Shown here: piece after piece, positions 14,960 through 26,496 of the stretch
Layout of the letters: every line of letters begins with the position of its first letter
Position numbering within the stretch: position 1 is the first letter of the stretch
Assembly: GCA_024958715.1 (NCBI GenBank)
Contig: JANWUS010000021.1
Location: 62,001 to 126,000, forward strand
Direction: 5' to 3'
Source: Cyanobium sp. FGCU52
GTDB taxonomy: Bacteria > Cyanobacteriota > Cyanobacteriia > PCC-6307 > Cyanobiaceae
DNA length: 64,000 bases
Program-made: the position numbers and the translations under genes
Notes under the pieces: model-generated
Told to the model about the DNA's origin: nothing
Databases searched by the model: none
The model's input: the letters and a program-made list of their open reading frames with translations, nothing else

Positions 14960-15520
14960 ATGACCGACACCCCCCCCGAGCTGCTCGTGGTGGGCCGCCT
15001 GGTGGCCGCCCAGGGCCTCAAGGGGGAGCTTCGGGTGCTGCCCCTCAGCGATTTCCCCGAGCGCTTCACCCGCCCCGGCCCCCGCTGGCTCCAGGCCCCC
15101 GGCGGGCCCGCCCGGGCGGTGTCCCTGGAGGCCGGGCGCCAGCTGCCCGGCAAGGAGCTGTTCGTGGTGCGGCTCAGCGGCATCGACGACCGCAGCGGCG
15201 CCGAGGCCCTGGTGGGCCACGAGCTGCTGGTGGAGGCCAGCGATCGCCCGCCCCTGGGCCCGGGCGAGTTCCACCTGCTCGATCTGGTGGGACTCGAGGT
15301 GCGGCTGCTGGCCGACCAGGCCCGCCCGGAATCCGCCGGCCCTGCGATCGGCCGCGTCAGCGACCTGATCCACGCCGGCAACGACCTGCTCGAGGTGGAA
15401 CTCACCCAGCCCGGCGCCCCCCGGGTGCTGATTCCCTTCGTGCAGGCGATCGTGCCCGAGGTGCGACTCGCCGAGGGCTGGATCGGCCTCACCCCGCCCC
15501 CCGGCCTGCTCGATCTCTGA
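14960..15520 (+). CDS. rimM: Ribosome maturation factor RimM
   Basis: This 186-residue protein has the RimM N-terminal barrel ([29 protein letters not shown]) and the C-terminal PRC-barrel-like part ([14 protein letters not shown] ... [18 protein letters not shown] ... [13 protein letters not shown]). RimM acts in 30S subunit assembly by binding protein S19 and 16S rRNA. Start [12 protein letters not shown] fits the family. It lies between ndhS, which is divergent, and manC, co-directional and 70 bases away. Confidence 0.95.
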   Translation: MTDTPPELLVVGRLVAAQGLKGELRVLPLSDFPERFTRPGPRWLQAPGGPARAVSLEAGRQLPGKELFVVRLSGIDDRSGAEALVGHELLVEASDRPPLGPGEFHLLDLVGLEVRLLADQARPESAGPAIGRVSDLIHAGNDLLEVELTQPGAPRVLIPFVQAIVPEVRLAEGWIGLTPPPGLLDL

Positions 15521-15590
15521 AACACCGCCCTGGCCGGCCCCTTCCGGTTGAATGGAGCTCCCTCCGGCGCGGCAGCGAACGGCCCTGGCC

Positions 15591-17075
15591 ATGGCATCCA
15601 TCCCTCTCCTCCCGGTGATCCTCTGCGGCGGCACCGGCACCCGCCTGTGGCCCCTCTCCCGCGCCAGCTACCCCAAGCAGTACTGGCCCCTGGCCGGCAC
15701 CAGCGACGACACCCTGCTGCAACAGACCCAGCTGCGCCTGCGCGGACTGCCCGATCTGGGCCCGCCGCTGCTGATCTGCAACGAGGACCACCGCTTCATC
15801 GTGGCCGAACAGATGCGCCAGATCGGCGTGGAACCGGCGGCGATCCTGCTGGAGCCCATGGGCCGCAACACCGCCCCGGCCGTGGCCGTGGCGGCCCTGC
15901 AGGCCACCGCCGGCGGCGAGGATCCGCTGCTGCTCGTGCTGGCCGCCGATCACGTGATCCGTGACGCCGCCCGCTTCCGGGCCACGGTGGAAGCCGGCCT
16001 GCCTGCCGCCCGCGAGGGGCGCCTCGTCACCTTCGGCATCGTGCCCACGGCGCCGGAAACCGGCTATGGCTACATCGAGGCGGCCGCGCCTCTGCCGCCG
16101 GCCGACAGCAACAGCGCCAAGCCCGTGCCGATCGCCCGGTTCGTGGAGAAACCCGACCGCGCCACCGCCGAGGGTTTCCTGGCCAGCGGACGCTTCACCT
16201 GGAACAGCGGCATGTTCCTGTTCCGCGCCAGCGCCATCCTGGCGGAACTGGAGCGGCTGGCGCCCGAGGTGGTGAGCGCCTGCCGCGCCGCCCTCGAGCA
16301 CGACAGCCCCGACCTCGAATTCCGCCGACTCGAGCGCGAGGCCTTCGCCACCTGCCCCGATGTGGCCCTGGATGTGGCGGTGATGGAGCGCACCCACCTC
16401 GGCAGCGTGCTGCCGCTGGAGGCCGGCTGGAGTGACGTGGGCAGCTGGAGCGCCCTCTGGGAGACCGCCGACCAGGACAGCTCCGGCAACGTGCTGCGCG
16501 GCCGTGTGATCGGCGAGGGGGTGCGCAACTGCTACCTGCGCAGCGAGCACCGCCTGGTGGTGGGCCTCGGCGTTGAGGATCTGGTGGTGGTCGAAACCGA
16601 CGACGTGGTGCTGGTGGCCCACCGCGACCGGGCCCAGGAGATCAAGGCGGTGGTGGGCCGCCTGGAGGCCGAGGGCGCCCCCGAGAGCCGCGCCCACCGC
16701 CGCATCTACCGCCCCTGGGGCCACTACGACGGCGTGGTGGAGGGGGAGCGCTGGCAGGTGAAGAAGATCCTGGTGAAACCCGGCGCCAGCCTTTCGCTGC
16801 AGAAGCACCACCACCGCGCCGAGCACTGGATCGTGGTGAAGGGCACCGCCGTGGTGGAAAAAGACGGCATCGAAGAGCTGGTGGGCGAGAACCAGAGCAC
16901 CTACATCCCGCTGGGCGCCAAACACCGCCTCAGCAACCCGGGCAAGATCCCCGTGGAGATGATCGAAGTCCAGAGCGGCCCCTATCTCGGCGAGGACGAC
17001 ATCGTCCGCTTCGAAGATCGCTACGGCCGCACCGAAACCCCCGTGGCATCCGGCACCCAACCCCAGCCCAGCTGA
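15591..17075 (+). CDS. manC: Mannose-1-phosphate guanylyltransferase / mannose-6-phosphate isomerase
   Basis: The protein has the nucleotidyltransferase signature VILCGGTGTRLWPLSRASYPKQ at residues 9-30 and the later blocks LEPMGRNTAPAVA, FVEKPDR and WNSGMF. A C-terminal cupin domain (KPGASLSLQKHHHRAEHW, residues about 403-420) gives the isomerase type II half. The enzyme makes GDP-mannose for glycans and exopolysaccharide. I start at the ATG at 15591, where homology begins; an in-frame ATG at 15552 would add 13 residues. Transcription probably ends at the long hairpin at 17193. Confidence 0.93.
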   Translation: MASIPLLPVILCGGTGTRLWPLSRASYPKQYWPLAGTSDDTLLQQTQLRLRGLPDLGPPLLICNEDHRFIVAEQMRQIGVEPAAILLEPMGRNTAPAVAVAALQATAGGEDPLLLVLAADHVIRDAARFRATVEAGLPAAREGRLVTFGIVPTAPETGYGYIEAAAPLPPADSNSAKPVPIARFVEKPDRATAEGFLASGRFTWNSGMFLFRASAILAELERLAPEVVSACRAALEHDSPDLEFRRLEREAFATCPDVALDVAVMERTHLGSVLPLEAGWSDVGSWSALWETADQDSSGNVLRGRVIGEGVRNCYLRSEHRLVVGLGVEDLVVVETDDVVLVAHRDRAQEIKAVVGRLEAEGAPESRAHRRIYRPWGHYDGVVEGERWQVKKILVKPGASLSLQKHHHRAEHWIVVKGTAVVEKDGIEELVGENQSTYIPLGAKHRLSNPGKIPVEMIEVQSGPYLGEDDIVRFEDRYGRTETPVASGTQPQPS

Positions 17076-17192
17076 GCCCAGGCCTCCGCTGCCTCCTGCC
17101 GCTTCTCATGCGTGCGGGGCGGCAGAACGCAGTGATGCCGGCGATGAACGGCATGCCCCCCTCGTCGGCGTGCCCCTGCTCCCCTGCTGGCC

Positions 17193-17267
17193 GTGTCGTC
17201 GCTCCCCCTGGGGGCGGCGTCAAGCGAGCAACGCGAGCGCTGCCGCCCCCAGGGGGAGCGACGACAC
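17193..17267. terminator. Long perfect hairpin between convergent genes
   Basis: Two 26-base arms (17193-17218 and 17242-17267) are exact inverted copies around a 23-base loop. The repeat ends next to the glmS stop codon (17268) and lies between the 3' ends of manC and glmS. It lacks a strong T-run, but position and strength suggest a two-way terminator or mRNA 3'-end protector. Confidence 0.65.
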
Positions 17268-19181
<1,914 letters not shown>

Positions 19182-19196
19182 AGACAGGAAGGCACG

Positions 19197-19220
19197 AAAA
19201 AGCCCGGCACTGGGCCGGGC
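19197..19220 (-). terminator. Rho-independent terminator of psaC
   Basis: On the minus strand GCCCGGC-CCAGT-GCCGGGC is followed by TTTTT, 28 bases after the psaC stop. It separates psaC from the downstream glmS. Confidence 0.85.
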
Positions 19221-19248
19221 ACGAGCTTATGGGCAGACGGACCGGGAT

Positions 19249-19659
<411 letters not shown>

Positions 19660-19670
19660 TCACCACGGCC

Positions 19671-19913
19671 ATGTCCCAGGAAGCGATCTTCGAGAAAGTC
19701 CGCTCGATCGTTGCCGAGCAGCTCAGCGTCGATGCAGCCGAAGTGAAGCCGGAGTCGAACTTCCAGAACGACCTGGGCGCTGACTCGCTGGACACCGTGG
19801 AACTGGTGATGGCCCTGGAGGAATCCTTCGACATCGAGATCCCCGACGAGGCCGCCGAAGGCATCGCCACCGTGGGAGATGCCGTCAAGTACATCCAAGA
19901 GAAGCAGGCCTGA
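19671..19913 (+). CDS. acpP: Acyl carrier protein
   Basis: This 80-residue acidic protein has the phosphopantetheine site [16 protein letters not shown] with Ser39 as the attachment residue. It carries acyl chains in fatty acid synthesis. The ATG at 19671 is the standard start ([14 protein letters not shown]). The fabF gene follows after 7 bases, forming the usual acpP-fabF operon. Confidence 0.97.
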   Translation: MSQEAIFEKVRSIVAEQLSVDAAEVKPESNFQNDLGADSLDTVELVMALEESFDIEIPDEAAEGIATVGDAVKYIQEKQA

Positions 19914-19920
19914 GGCGTCC

Positions 19921-21168
19921 ATGGTGGAGGGTCTCCGCCGCGTCGTCGTCACCGGCATGGGCGCGGTCACACCGATCGGCAACGACGTCGGCACCTACTG
20001 GGAGGGTCTGAGCAGCGGCCGCAACGGCGTCGCGCCCATCACCCTGTTCGATGCCTCGCGGCATGCCTGTCGCTTTGCCGCCGAAGTCAAGGACTTCGAT
20101 CCCGCCGGCTGGCTGGAGCCGAAGGAGGCGAAGCGCTGGGATCGCTTCTGCCAGTTCGGCGTGGTGGCGGCCAAGCAGGCTGTCGCCGATGCCGGCCTCA
20201 CCATCGACGACACCAACCGCCATCGCATCGGGGTGTCGATCGGCTCCGGCGTGGGCGGCCTGCTGATGATGGAGACCCAGGCCCACGTGCTGGCGGATCG
20301 CGGTCCCGATCGCGTCAGTCCGTTCTGCGTGCCGATGATGATCCCCAACATGGCCACCGGCCTGGCGGCGATCGCCCTCGGTGCCCGCGGGCCCAGCAGC
20401 GCCGTGGCCACCGCCTGCGCCGCCGGCTCCAATGCCATCGGCGACGCCTTCCGCACCATCCAGCTCGGCCTGGCCGATGCCATGGTGTGCGGCGGCGCCG
20501 AATCGGCGATCACCCCCCTCGGGGTGGCCGGCTTCGCCAGCGCCAAGGCCCTCTCCTTCCGCAACGACGACCCGGCCACGGCCAGCCGTCCGTTCGACAA
20601 GGACCGCAACGGCTTCGTGATCGGCGAAGGGGCCGGGGTGCTGGTGCTCGAGAGCCTCGAGCATGCCCAGGCCCGCGGCGCCACCGTGCTGGCGGAGGTG
20701 GTGGGCTACGGCACCACCTGCGACGCCCACCACATCACCGCCCCCTCCCCAGGCGGCACCGGTGGGGCCGAGGCCATGCGCCTGGCCCTGGTGGATGCCC
20801 GACTGGAGCCCGAGGCCGTGGACTACGTCAACGCCCACGGCACCAGCACCCAGGCCAACGACAGCAACGAGACGGCCGCGATCAAGTCGGCCCTCGGCGC
20901 CCACGCCCACCGGATCCCGGTCAGTTCCACCAAGTCGATGACCGGGCACCTGCTCGGCGGCAGCGGTGGCATCGAGGCCGTGGCGGCGGTGCTGGCGATC
21001 GGCCACAACCTGGTACCGCCTACGATCAACTACAGCACCCCGGATCCGGCCTGTGACCTGGACGTCGTCCCCAACCAGGCCCGGGAGCACGCGGTGAACG
21101 TGGTGCTCTCCAACTCCTTCGGGTTCGGCGGTCACAACGTCTGCCTCGCGTTCCGACGGATGATCTGA
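19921..21168 (+). CDS. fabF: 3-oxoacyl-ACP synthase II
   Basis: This 415-residue condensing enzyme starts MVEGLRRVVVTGMGAVTPIGN. It has the catalytic Cys166 in ATACAAGSNAIG, the two catalytic His in YVNAHGTSTQ and MTGHLLGGSG, and the C-terminal NSFGFGGHN. It elongates acyl-ACP in fatty acid synthesis. It is in operon with acpP, with tkt 90 bases downstream. No oddities. Confidence 0.97.
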   Translation: MVEGLRRVVVTGMGAVTPIGNDVGTYWEGLSSGRNGVAPITLFDASRHACRFAAEVKDFDPAGWLEPKEAKRWDRFCQFGVVAAKQAVADAGLTIDDTNRHRIGVSIGSGVGGLLMMETQAHVLADRGPDRVSPFCVPMMIPNMATGLAAIALGARGPSSAVATACAAGSNAIGDAFRTIQLGLADAMVCGGAESAITPLGVAGFASAKALSFRNDDPATASRPFDKDRNGFVIGEGAGVLVLESLEHAQARGATVLAEVVGYGTTCDAHHITAPSPGGTGGAEAMRLALVDARLEPEAVDYVNAHGTSTQANDSNETAAIKSALGAHAHRIPVSSTKSMTGHLLGGSGGIEAVAAVLAIGHNLVPPTINYSTPDPACDLDVVPNQAREHAVNVVLSNSFGFGGHNVCLAFRRMI

Positions 21169-21258
21169 GGCTTGATCCGAGGCCCCGGCCTCCGGCCCTT
21201 CCTCCCCTCCCCGGGAACCCCTTCCTTACTCCTTAGTCCCCAACCCCCGCGCCACGCC

Positions 21259-23265
21259 ATGGTCGTCGCCCCCACCACCTCGATCGACACGCTCTGTGTC
21301 AACAGCATCCGCTTCCTGGCGATCGACGCGATCAACAAGAGCAACTCGGGCCACCCCGGCCTGCCGATGGGGGCGGCCCCCATGGCCTATGCCCTGTGGG
21401 ACAGGATCCTTCGCCACAACCCCAAGAACCCCAAGTGGTTCAACCGCGACCGCTTCGTGCTCTCGGCCGGGCACGGCTGCATGCTGCTCTACGCCCTGCT
21501 GCACCTCACCGGCTACGACTCGGTGACCCTCGACGACATCAAGCAGTTCCGCCAGTGGGGCAGCCGCACCCCGGGTCACCCCGAAACGTTCGAAACCCCC
21601 GGCGTCGAGGTCACCACCGGCCCCCTGGGTCAGGGCATCGCCAATGCCGTGGGTCTGGCGATGGCCGAGGCCCATCTGGCCGCCCGCTTCAACAAGCCCG
21701 ACGTGAAGCTCGTTGATCACTACACTTACGTGATCATGGGTGACGGCTGCCACCAGGAAGGCGTGAGCGGCGAGGCCGCCTCCCTGGCCGGCCACCTGGG
21801 CCTGGGCAAGCTGATCGCCCTCTACGACGACAACCACATCACCATCGACGGAAACACCAACGTTTCCTTCACCGAGGATGTGCTCAAGCGCTATGAGGCC
21901 TACGGCTGGCACGTGCAGCACGTGGCTAACGGCAACACTGACGTGGAAGCGATCGCCCGCGCGATCGAGGCCGCCAAGGCGGTCACCGACAAGCCCAGCC
22001 TGATCAAGGTCACCACCACCATCGGCTACGGCTCCCCCAACAAGGCCGACACCGCCGGCGTGCACGGCGCGGCCCTGGGGGCCGAGGAAGCGGCCCTCAC
22101 CCGTGAGGCCCTGGGCTGGAGCTACGGCGACTTTGAAGTGCCCCAGGACGCCTACGACCACTGGCGCCAGGCCGTGAGCCGCGGTGCCGCCGCCGAGGCC
22201 GAGTGGAACGCCGCCCTGGCCGACTACCGCGCCAAGTACCCCGCCGAGGCCGCCGAATTCGAGCGCCGCCTGCGGGGCGAACTTCCCTCCGGCTGGGACG
22301 CCAACCTGCCCAGCTACGGCGCCGAGGACAAGGGCCTGGCCACCCGCCAGCACTCCTACAACTGCCTCAACGCCATCGGCCCCAACCTGCCTGAGCTGAT
22401 CGGCGGCTCCGCCGACCTCACCCACTCCAACCTCACCGACATCAAGGGCGAGAAGGGGTTCCAGAAGGGTGCCGAAGCGAACCGCTACCTCCACTTCGGC
22501 GTGCGCGAGCACGCCATGGCGGCCATCCTCAACGGCCTCGCCTATCACGGCAGCGGCCTTGTGCCCTACGGCGGCACCTTCCTCGTGTTCGCCGGCTACG
22601 CCCTCGGCGCCATCCGCCTCTCGGCCCTGAGCGAGCTGGGCGTGATCTACGTGTTCACCCACGACTCGATCGGTCTGGGCGAAGACGGCCCCACCCACCA
22701 GCCGATCGAAACCTTGGCCAACCTGCGCGCGATCCCCAATCTTCTGGTGATCCGCCCCGGCGACGGCAACGAAACCAGCGGCGCCTACCAGGTGGCCGTG
22801 GCCAACCGAAAGCGCCCCACGGTGCTGGCCCTCAGCCGCCAGGCGATGGCCAACCAGGCAAACTCCAGCGCCGCCGCCGTGGCCAAGGGCGGCTACATCC
22901 TCGAGGACAGCAACGGCACCCCGGACCTGATCCTGATCGCCAGCGGCACCGAGCTGGAACTGGCCACCAAGGCCGCCGCCGTGCTGCGCGCCGAAGGCCG
23001 CAATGTGCGGGTGGTGTCGATGCCCTGCGTGGAGCTGTTCGAGGAGCAGGATGAGGCCTACCGCGAGAGCGTGCTGCCCGCCTCGGTGCGCAAGCGCCTG
23101 GTGATCGAGGCCTCCAGCTCCTTCGGCTGGCACAAGTACACCGGCTTCGAAGGCGACACCGTCTCGATCGACCGCTTCGGTGCCTCCGCCCCCGGCCCCC
23201 TCTGCCTCGAGAAGTTCGGCTTCACCGTGGACAATGTGGTGGCGAAGGCGAAAGCGCTGGGGTGA
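21259..23265 (+). CDS. tkt: Transketolase
   Basis: This 668-residue thiamine-diphosphate enzyme serves the Calvin cycle and pentose phosphate pathway. The blocks seen are [52 protein letters not shown], the ThDP motif region [33 protein letters not shown], and the transketolase motif [17 protein letters not shown]. The ATG at 21259 is the family start. A membrane protein gene of foreign composition begins 7 bases after the stop. Confidence 0.97.
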   Translation: MVVAPTTSIDTLCVNSIRFLAIDAINKSNSGHPGLPMGAAPMAYALWDRILRHNPKNPKWFNRDRFVLSAGHGCMLLYALLHLTGYDSVTLDDIKQFRQWGSRTPGHPETFETPGVEVTTGPLGQGIANAVGLAMAEAHLAARFNKPDVKLVDHYTYVIMGDGCHQEGVSGEAASLAGHLGLGKLIALYDDNHITIDGNTNVSFTEDVLKRYEAYGWHVQHVANGNTDVEAIARAIEAAKAVTDKPSLIKVTTTIGYGSPNKADTAGVHGAALGAEEAALTREALGWSYGDFEVPQDAYDHWRQAVSRGAAAEAEWNAALADYRAKYPAEAAEFERRLRGELPSGWDANLPSYGAEDKGLATRQHSYNCLNAIGPNLPELIGGSADLTHSNLTDIKGEKGFQKGAEANRYLHFGVREHAMAAILNGLAYHGSGLVPYGGTFLVFAGYALGAIRLSALSELGVIYVFTHDSIGLGEDGPTHQPIETLANLRAIPNLLVIRPGDGNETSGAYQVAVANRKRPTVLALSRQAMANQANSSAAAVAKGGYILEDSNGTPDLILIASGTELELATKAAAVLRAEGRNVRVVSMPCVELFEEQDEAYRESVLPASVRKRLVIEASSSFGWHKYTGFEGDTVSIDRFGASAPGPLCLEKFGFTVDNVVAKAKALG

Positions 23266-23272
23266 GGCTCTG

Positions 23273-24931
23273 ATGGCTGCGCGGGTGCCAGCGCATCCCT
23301 GGTCTGCGGCAGGCCCCATTCTCCACAAGGTTCTGCAGCAGACCCGCACAACGCCAGAGGTCACACTGGCGTTGTTTGTGTTGGCAGTGATCTCGATGGG
23401 TGGCTTTATTTTCGGCCATACCCTCGGCATTGATGACGAGTTTTCTTTGTTTCCCGAAGGGAATAGTGGTATACCTTGGTTTGGCCAGGGGCGTTTTCTG
23501 ATTGGGCTCATCCAGCTCGTCATCCCCCAACAGGTAACACCCTTCTTCCCCTATCTCCTGCTGGCCTGCTCCTATGTGGCCAGCTATATCCTGCTTCTAT
23601 CGCTGCACGAGCTCCAGCATGGCTGGAAAACTCTTATCGGCTATTTGATCTTTATTCTATTTCCAACGAACTGGCTGTCCCAGGAATTTGTGATAAACGT
23701 TCCCGGATTTGCGGTCGGGCTCTTCCTCTCGATCTTGGCGGCATGGATCACGTCCAACAAGATAAGAGAGTCGCCTAAAGTTGACCTTTCGTCGTTTTCG
23801 CTGACCTCAGTTATTTGCCTTGCCATTGCAATTGGAGGCTTTCAATCTCTGATAACAGTATACCTGGCAATTGGACCGGGATCCCTGCTGCTTCGACTAC
23901 TTTCATCTGGCACACTGAACAAATCAGAGTGCTGTCAAGGCCGCTACCTCACGCGCATTCTTGCCGTGTGGTTCGGCCAAGCCGTAGCAGCGGTTGCACT
24001 GCACACCATAATTTACAAACTATATCTCAGCCTGGGCGATGTCCAAGTTCATCAAATTGACCGATATTTCAGAAGTCCCTACTTCATGCTGAGAACCCAG
24101 CCACTAGATTATGTCAGAGGAAATATAGAGCAGTTTTTTCAGACATACTTTACACCAGGCATTTTTTATGGGCACAGCCTGTGGGCTTTTGCCGCTCTTC
24201 TGTTGGGCGTCCCCATTATCGCCCTGCTCGGCTCACCAATAGCGCCATCTCAGAGCAAAAGCTCAACATCCGCATATCATCCTCCCACGCCCGAAAAGCT
24301 CCAGATCACCTTTGTCCTAACGCTTTTATTGCTAGCTATCCCACTGTCACTCAACATCATCTCCATGCCGTATCGCATACCAATGCGTGCACTGATGGCA
24401 TTACCGTATGTTGCATGGCTTGCTTCCTGTTTGTGGCTTCAAACTAGGCGATCGCGCCTAAATGGTCAATTCCTCAAAATAGGAGCCATATTGTCTACGA
24501 TCCTTATTTTTCAGTTTTTGGTGTGCAGTTCTAACTACTACGCAGCCCGATCATTCAACAATCGCAGTGATCAACTTGTTGCAGCCACCATCGCAGCCAC
24601 GATCAATAACTCCGGAGAATCAAACGTGCCGCCAGTCAAAAGGTTTGGCAGCCAAGGAGCACTCAAACGTGAGTCACCCTATAGAGTAGCATGGTATTCT
24701 ACAGCAGGCTCCTCGTTTTTCAACTGGGACAATGGCAACAACGAACGCATGATTAGATGGCTCAAGGCAATGGGCTTAGACACACTCGCGGCCATCCCAG
24801 CGAATGAGATGAAAAATTATTCGAGTGATTTCAAGCGTATGCAGATATGGCCACAACCTGGATCCATTGCTGTGAAGGGCGAGGTTGTACTTGTGAAGTT
24901 TGGAGAGCCAAGCGTCCTGAAAACAGAATAA
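23273..24931 (+). CDS. GtrII-like membrane glucosyltransferase
   Basis: This 552-residue integral membrane protein has about ten predicted helices. The early luminal block HTLGIDDEFSLFPEGNSGIPWFGQGRFLIGL resembles GtrII-type serotype-converting glucosyltransferases, which use undecaprenyl-phosphate glucose made by GtrB to decorate surface polysaccharide. The helices are followed by a C-terminal outward domain (from about residue 430). GC content is clearly lower than in tkt. It is the first gene of a cassette with gtrB and gtrA. Whether it transfers glucose or another sugar is not known. Confidence 0.75.
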   Translation: MAARVPAHPWSAAGPILHKVLQQTRTTPEVTLALFVLAVISMGGFIFGHTLGIDDEFSLFPEGNSGIPWFGQGRFLIGLIQLVIPQQVTPFFPYLLLACSYVASYILLLSLHELQHGWKTLIGYLIFILFPTNWLSQEFVINVPGFAVGLFLSILAAWITSNKIRESPKVDLSSFSLTSVICLAIAIGGFQSLITVYLAIGPGSLLLRLLSSGTLNKSECCQGRYLTRILAVWFGQAVAAVALHTIIYKLYLSLGDVQVHQIDRYFRSPYFMLRTQPLDYVRGNIEQFFQTYFTPGIFYGHSLWAFAALLLGVPIIALLGSPIAPSQSKSSTSAYHPPTPEKLQITFVLTLLLLAIPLSLNIISMPYRIPMRALMALPYVAWLASCLWLQTRRSRLNGQFLKIGAILSTILIFQFLVCSSNYYAARSFNNRSDQLVAATIAATINNSGESNVPPVKRFGSQGALKRESPYRVAWYSTAGSSFFNWDNGNNERMIRWLKAMGLDTLAAIPANEMKNYSSDFKRMQIWPQPGSIAVKGEVVLVKFGEPSVLKTE

Positions 24932-24950
24932 GTGTTGGCTTGCCTTGCGA

Positions 24951-25955
24951 ATGTGCCATACTAAAATTGATCAATACTCTACACGAACGGGCGTGAGATC
25001 GATTGCTCTGCTGGTGCCCTGCCACAACGAAGCTGAAGGGGCTGGAGAGCTTATTACAGCCATCAACAGCACCATCAATGAAGTGCAGCAGACGATCTGT
25101 CCTAATTCTGAAGGCATCCACTTCAAGATGATCATCGTGGATGATGGAAGTACCGATGATACCTGCCTGCAGTTTGAAAAACTGATCCATGAATCCCCGT
25201 ATCTTGACGAGGGAATAATTATCCGCCTCAGCCGCAACTTCGGCAAAGAGGCTGCTATCTTAGCCGGCCTGTCTCATTGCCTGGCGGATGCCTGCATCAT
25301 CATGGATGCAGATCTACAGGATCCCCCTAGTCTGATCGGGCCAATGATCTCCGCTTGGCTGGATGGACATGAGGTGGTGAATGCTGTACGCAATGACCGC
25401 TCAAGTGACAGCTTGATGAAAAGAATCAGTTCAGAAGGTTTCTATTCACTGTTCTTGCGCCTTAGCAAGCTTGAGGTGCAGTTCAACGCATCTGACTTCC
25501 GTTTGCTGGACAGAGTTGCGATAGAAGCTATTGTTTCATGCCAAGAAAGGGTAAGGTTTTCCAAGGGGTTCTTCGCTTGGGTTGGTTTCAGGCAGAAGAA
25601 TATCTACTTCAAGCGCCCTGCTCGTCGTTCGGGCCAGAGTAAATGGGGAAGCTGGAAACTCTGGAACTATGCTCTGGATGGCATCTTCAGTTTTTCCACT
25701 GCGCCATTGCGGATATGGAGCTATGTCGGCCTTATCGTCACTGCCGGAGCGTTCATCGTTGGCCTTACCGCGGCGATCCGGGTGATTTTCTTCGGTATTG
25801 ACGTCCCAGGTTATGCCTCACTCTTCTTTGCCGTAACCTTTCTTGGTGGTCTCCAACTGATCGGCATCGGAATTCTTGGTGAATACGTAGGACGCTCATA
25901 TCTGGAAACGAAGCGTAGACCCCACTACCTGATCCGAAGCATCGCCAGGGTTTGA
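24951..25955 (+). CDS. GtrB-like polyprenyl-phosphate glycosyltransferase (GT2)
   Basis: The protein has a GT2 catalytic domain: IALLVPCHNEAEGAGELI, MIIVDDGSTDDT, LSRNFGKEAAILAGLSH and MDADLQDPP (DxD). Two C-terminal membrane helices follow (SYVGLIVTAGAFIVGLTAAI and SLFFAVTFLGGLQLIGIGILGEYVGR), then RPHYLIR, the layout of bactoprenol glucosyltransferases. It loads a sugar onto polyprenyl phosphate on the cytoplasmic side. The ATG at 24951 is chosen over the TTG at 24945. It shares low GC with its neighbours; gtrA begins 3 bases later. Confidence 0.88.
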   Translation: MCHTKIDQYSTRTGVRSIALLVPCHNEAEGAGELITAINSTINEVQQTICPNSEGIHFKMIIVDDGSTDDTCLQFEKLIHESPYLDEGIIIRLSRNFGKEAAILAGLSHCLADACIIMDADLQDPPSLIGPMISAWLDGHEVVNAVRNDRSSDSLMKRISSEGFYSLFLRLSKLEVQFNASDFRLLDRVAIEAIVSCQERVRFSKGFFAWVGFRQKNIYFKRPARRSGQSKWGSWKLWNYALDGIFSFSTAPLRIWSYVGLIVTAGAFIVGLTAAIRVIFFGIDVPGYASLFFAVTFLGGLQLIGIGILGEYVGRSYLETKRRPHYLIRSIARV

Positions 25956-25958
25956 GCC

Positions 25959-26351
25959 ATGGATCAGGGCTTTCTGCCACGGATCACCAACCACAGACTC
26001 AGTCGGTTTTGCAGTGTTGGCGTCGTCGCCACCCTGGTTCATGCAGGGGTCCTGAGCTTGCTGCAGGCTGGATTGAATCTGCCCCGATCAGACGCCAATT
26101 TGATGGGCTTTGTGGTGGCTTTTATGGTTTCCATGGCTGGTCAGCAACGCTTCACCTTCAACGATCGCCTGCAGGGAAAACGTCTGAACGCCCCCGGATT
26201 ACTCATTCTCTTCCTGATCAATGCCACAGCCGCATTCGGAATTGGATCCGTGGCAAAGGGAGGATTTTTGATCCTTCTGCCAGTGCTACCGGCAGTCATC
26301 AACTATCTATTGTTGTATCTATTCAGTGGCAGCACCCGCTTTCGCTCCTGA
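25959..26351 (+). CDS. GtrA family flippase-like membrane protein
   Basis: This 130-residue protein has four membrane helices and the GtrA pattern: LSRFCSVGVVATLVHAGVLSLLQAGL, NLMGFVVAFMVSMAGQQRFTF with the conserved FTF, then two more helices ending VLPAVINYLLLYLF. GtrA is thought to move the lipid-linked sugar made by GtrB across the membrane. It starts 3 bases after gtrB and completes the gtrA/gtrB/transferase set. Confidence 0.88.
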   Translation: MDQGFLPRITNHRLSRFCSVGVVATLVHAGVLSLLQAGLNLPRSDANLMGFVVAFMVSMAGQQRFTFNDRLQGKRLNAPGLLILFLINATAAFGIGSVAKGGFLILLPVLPAVINYLLLYLFSGSTRFRS

Positions 26352-26496
26352 AACAGGTTTATCCATAGACGACAACAGCACAAGTCTGTGTCTTTTTCTC
26401 ATAGATGCTTTGATCTTGCAGCGGTGATCCCCGCTTGCCTCTCGAGCGTGGCAGAGCGCAGTAGACTCCGCAAAGATTTGCCTAGTTGCACAGCCA

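Noticed and set aside
14669-15640. A long minus-strand frame of 323 codons
   Set aside because: Only its last 59 codons (ndhS) show family features; the rest lies opposite rimM.
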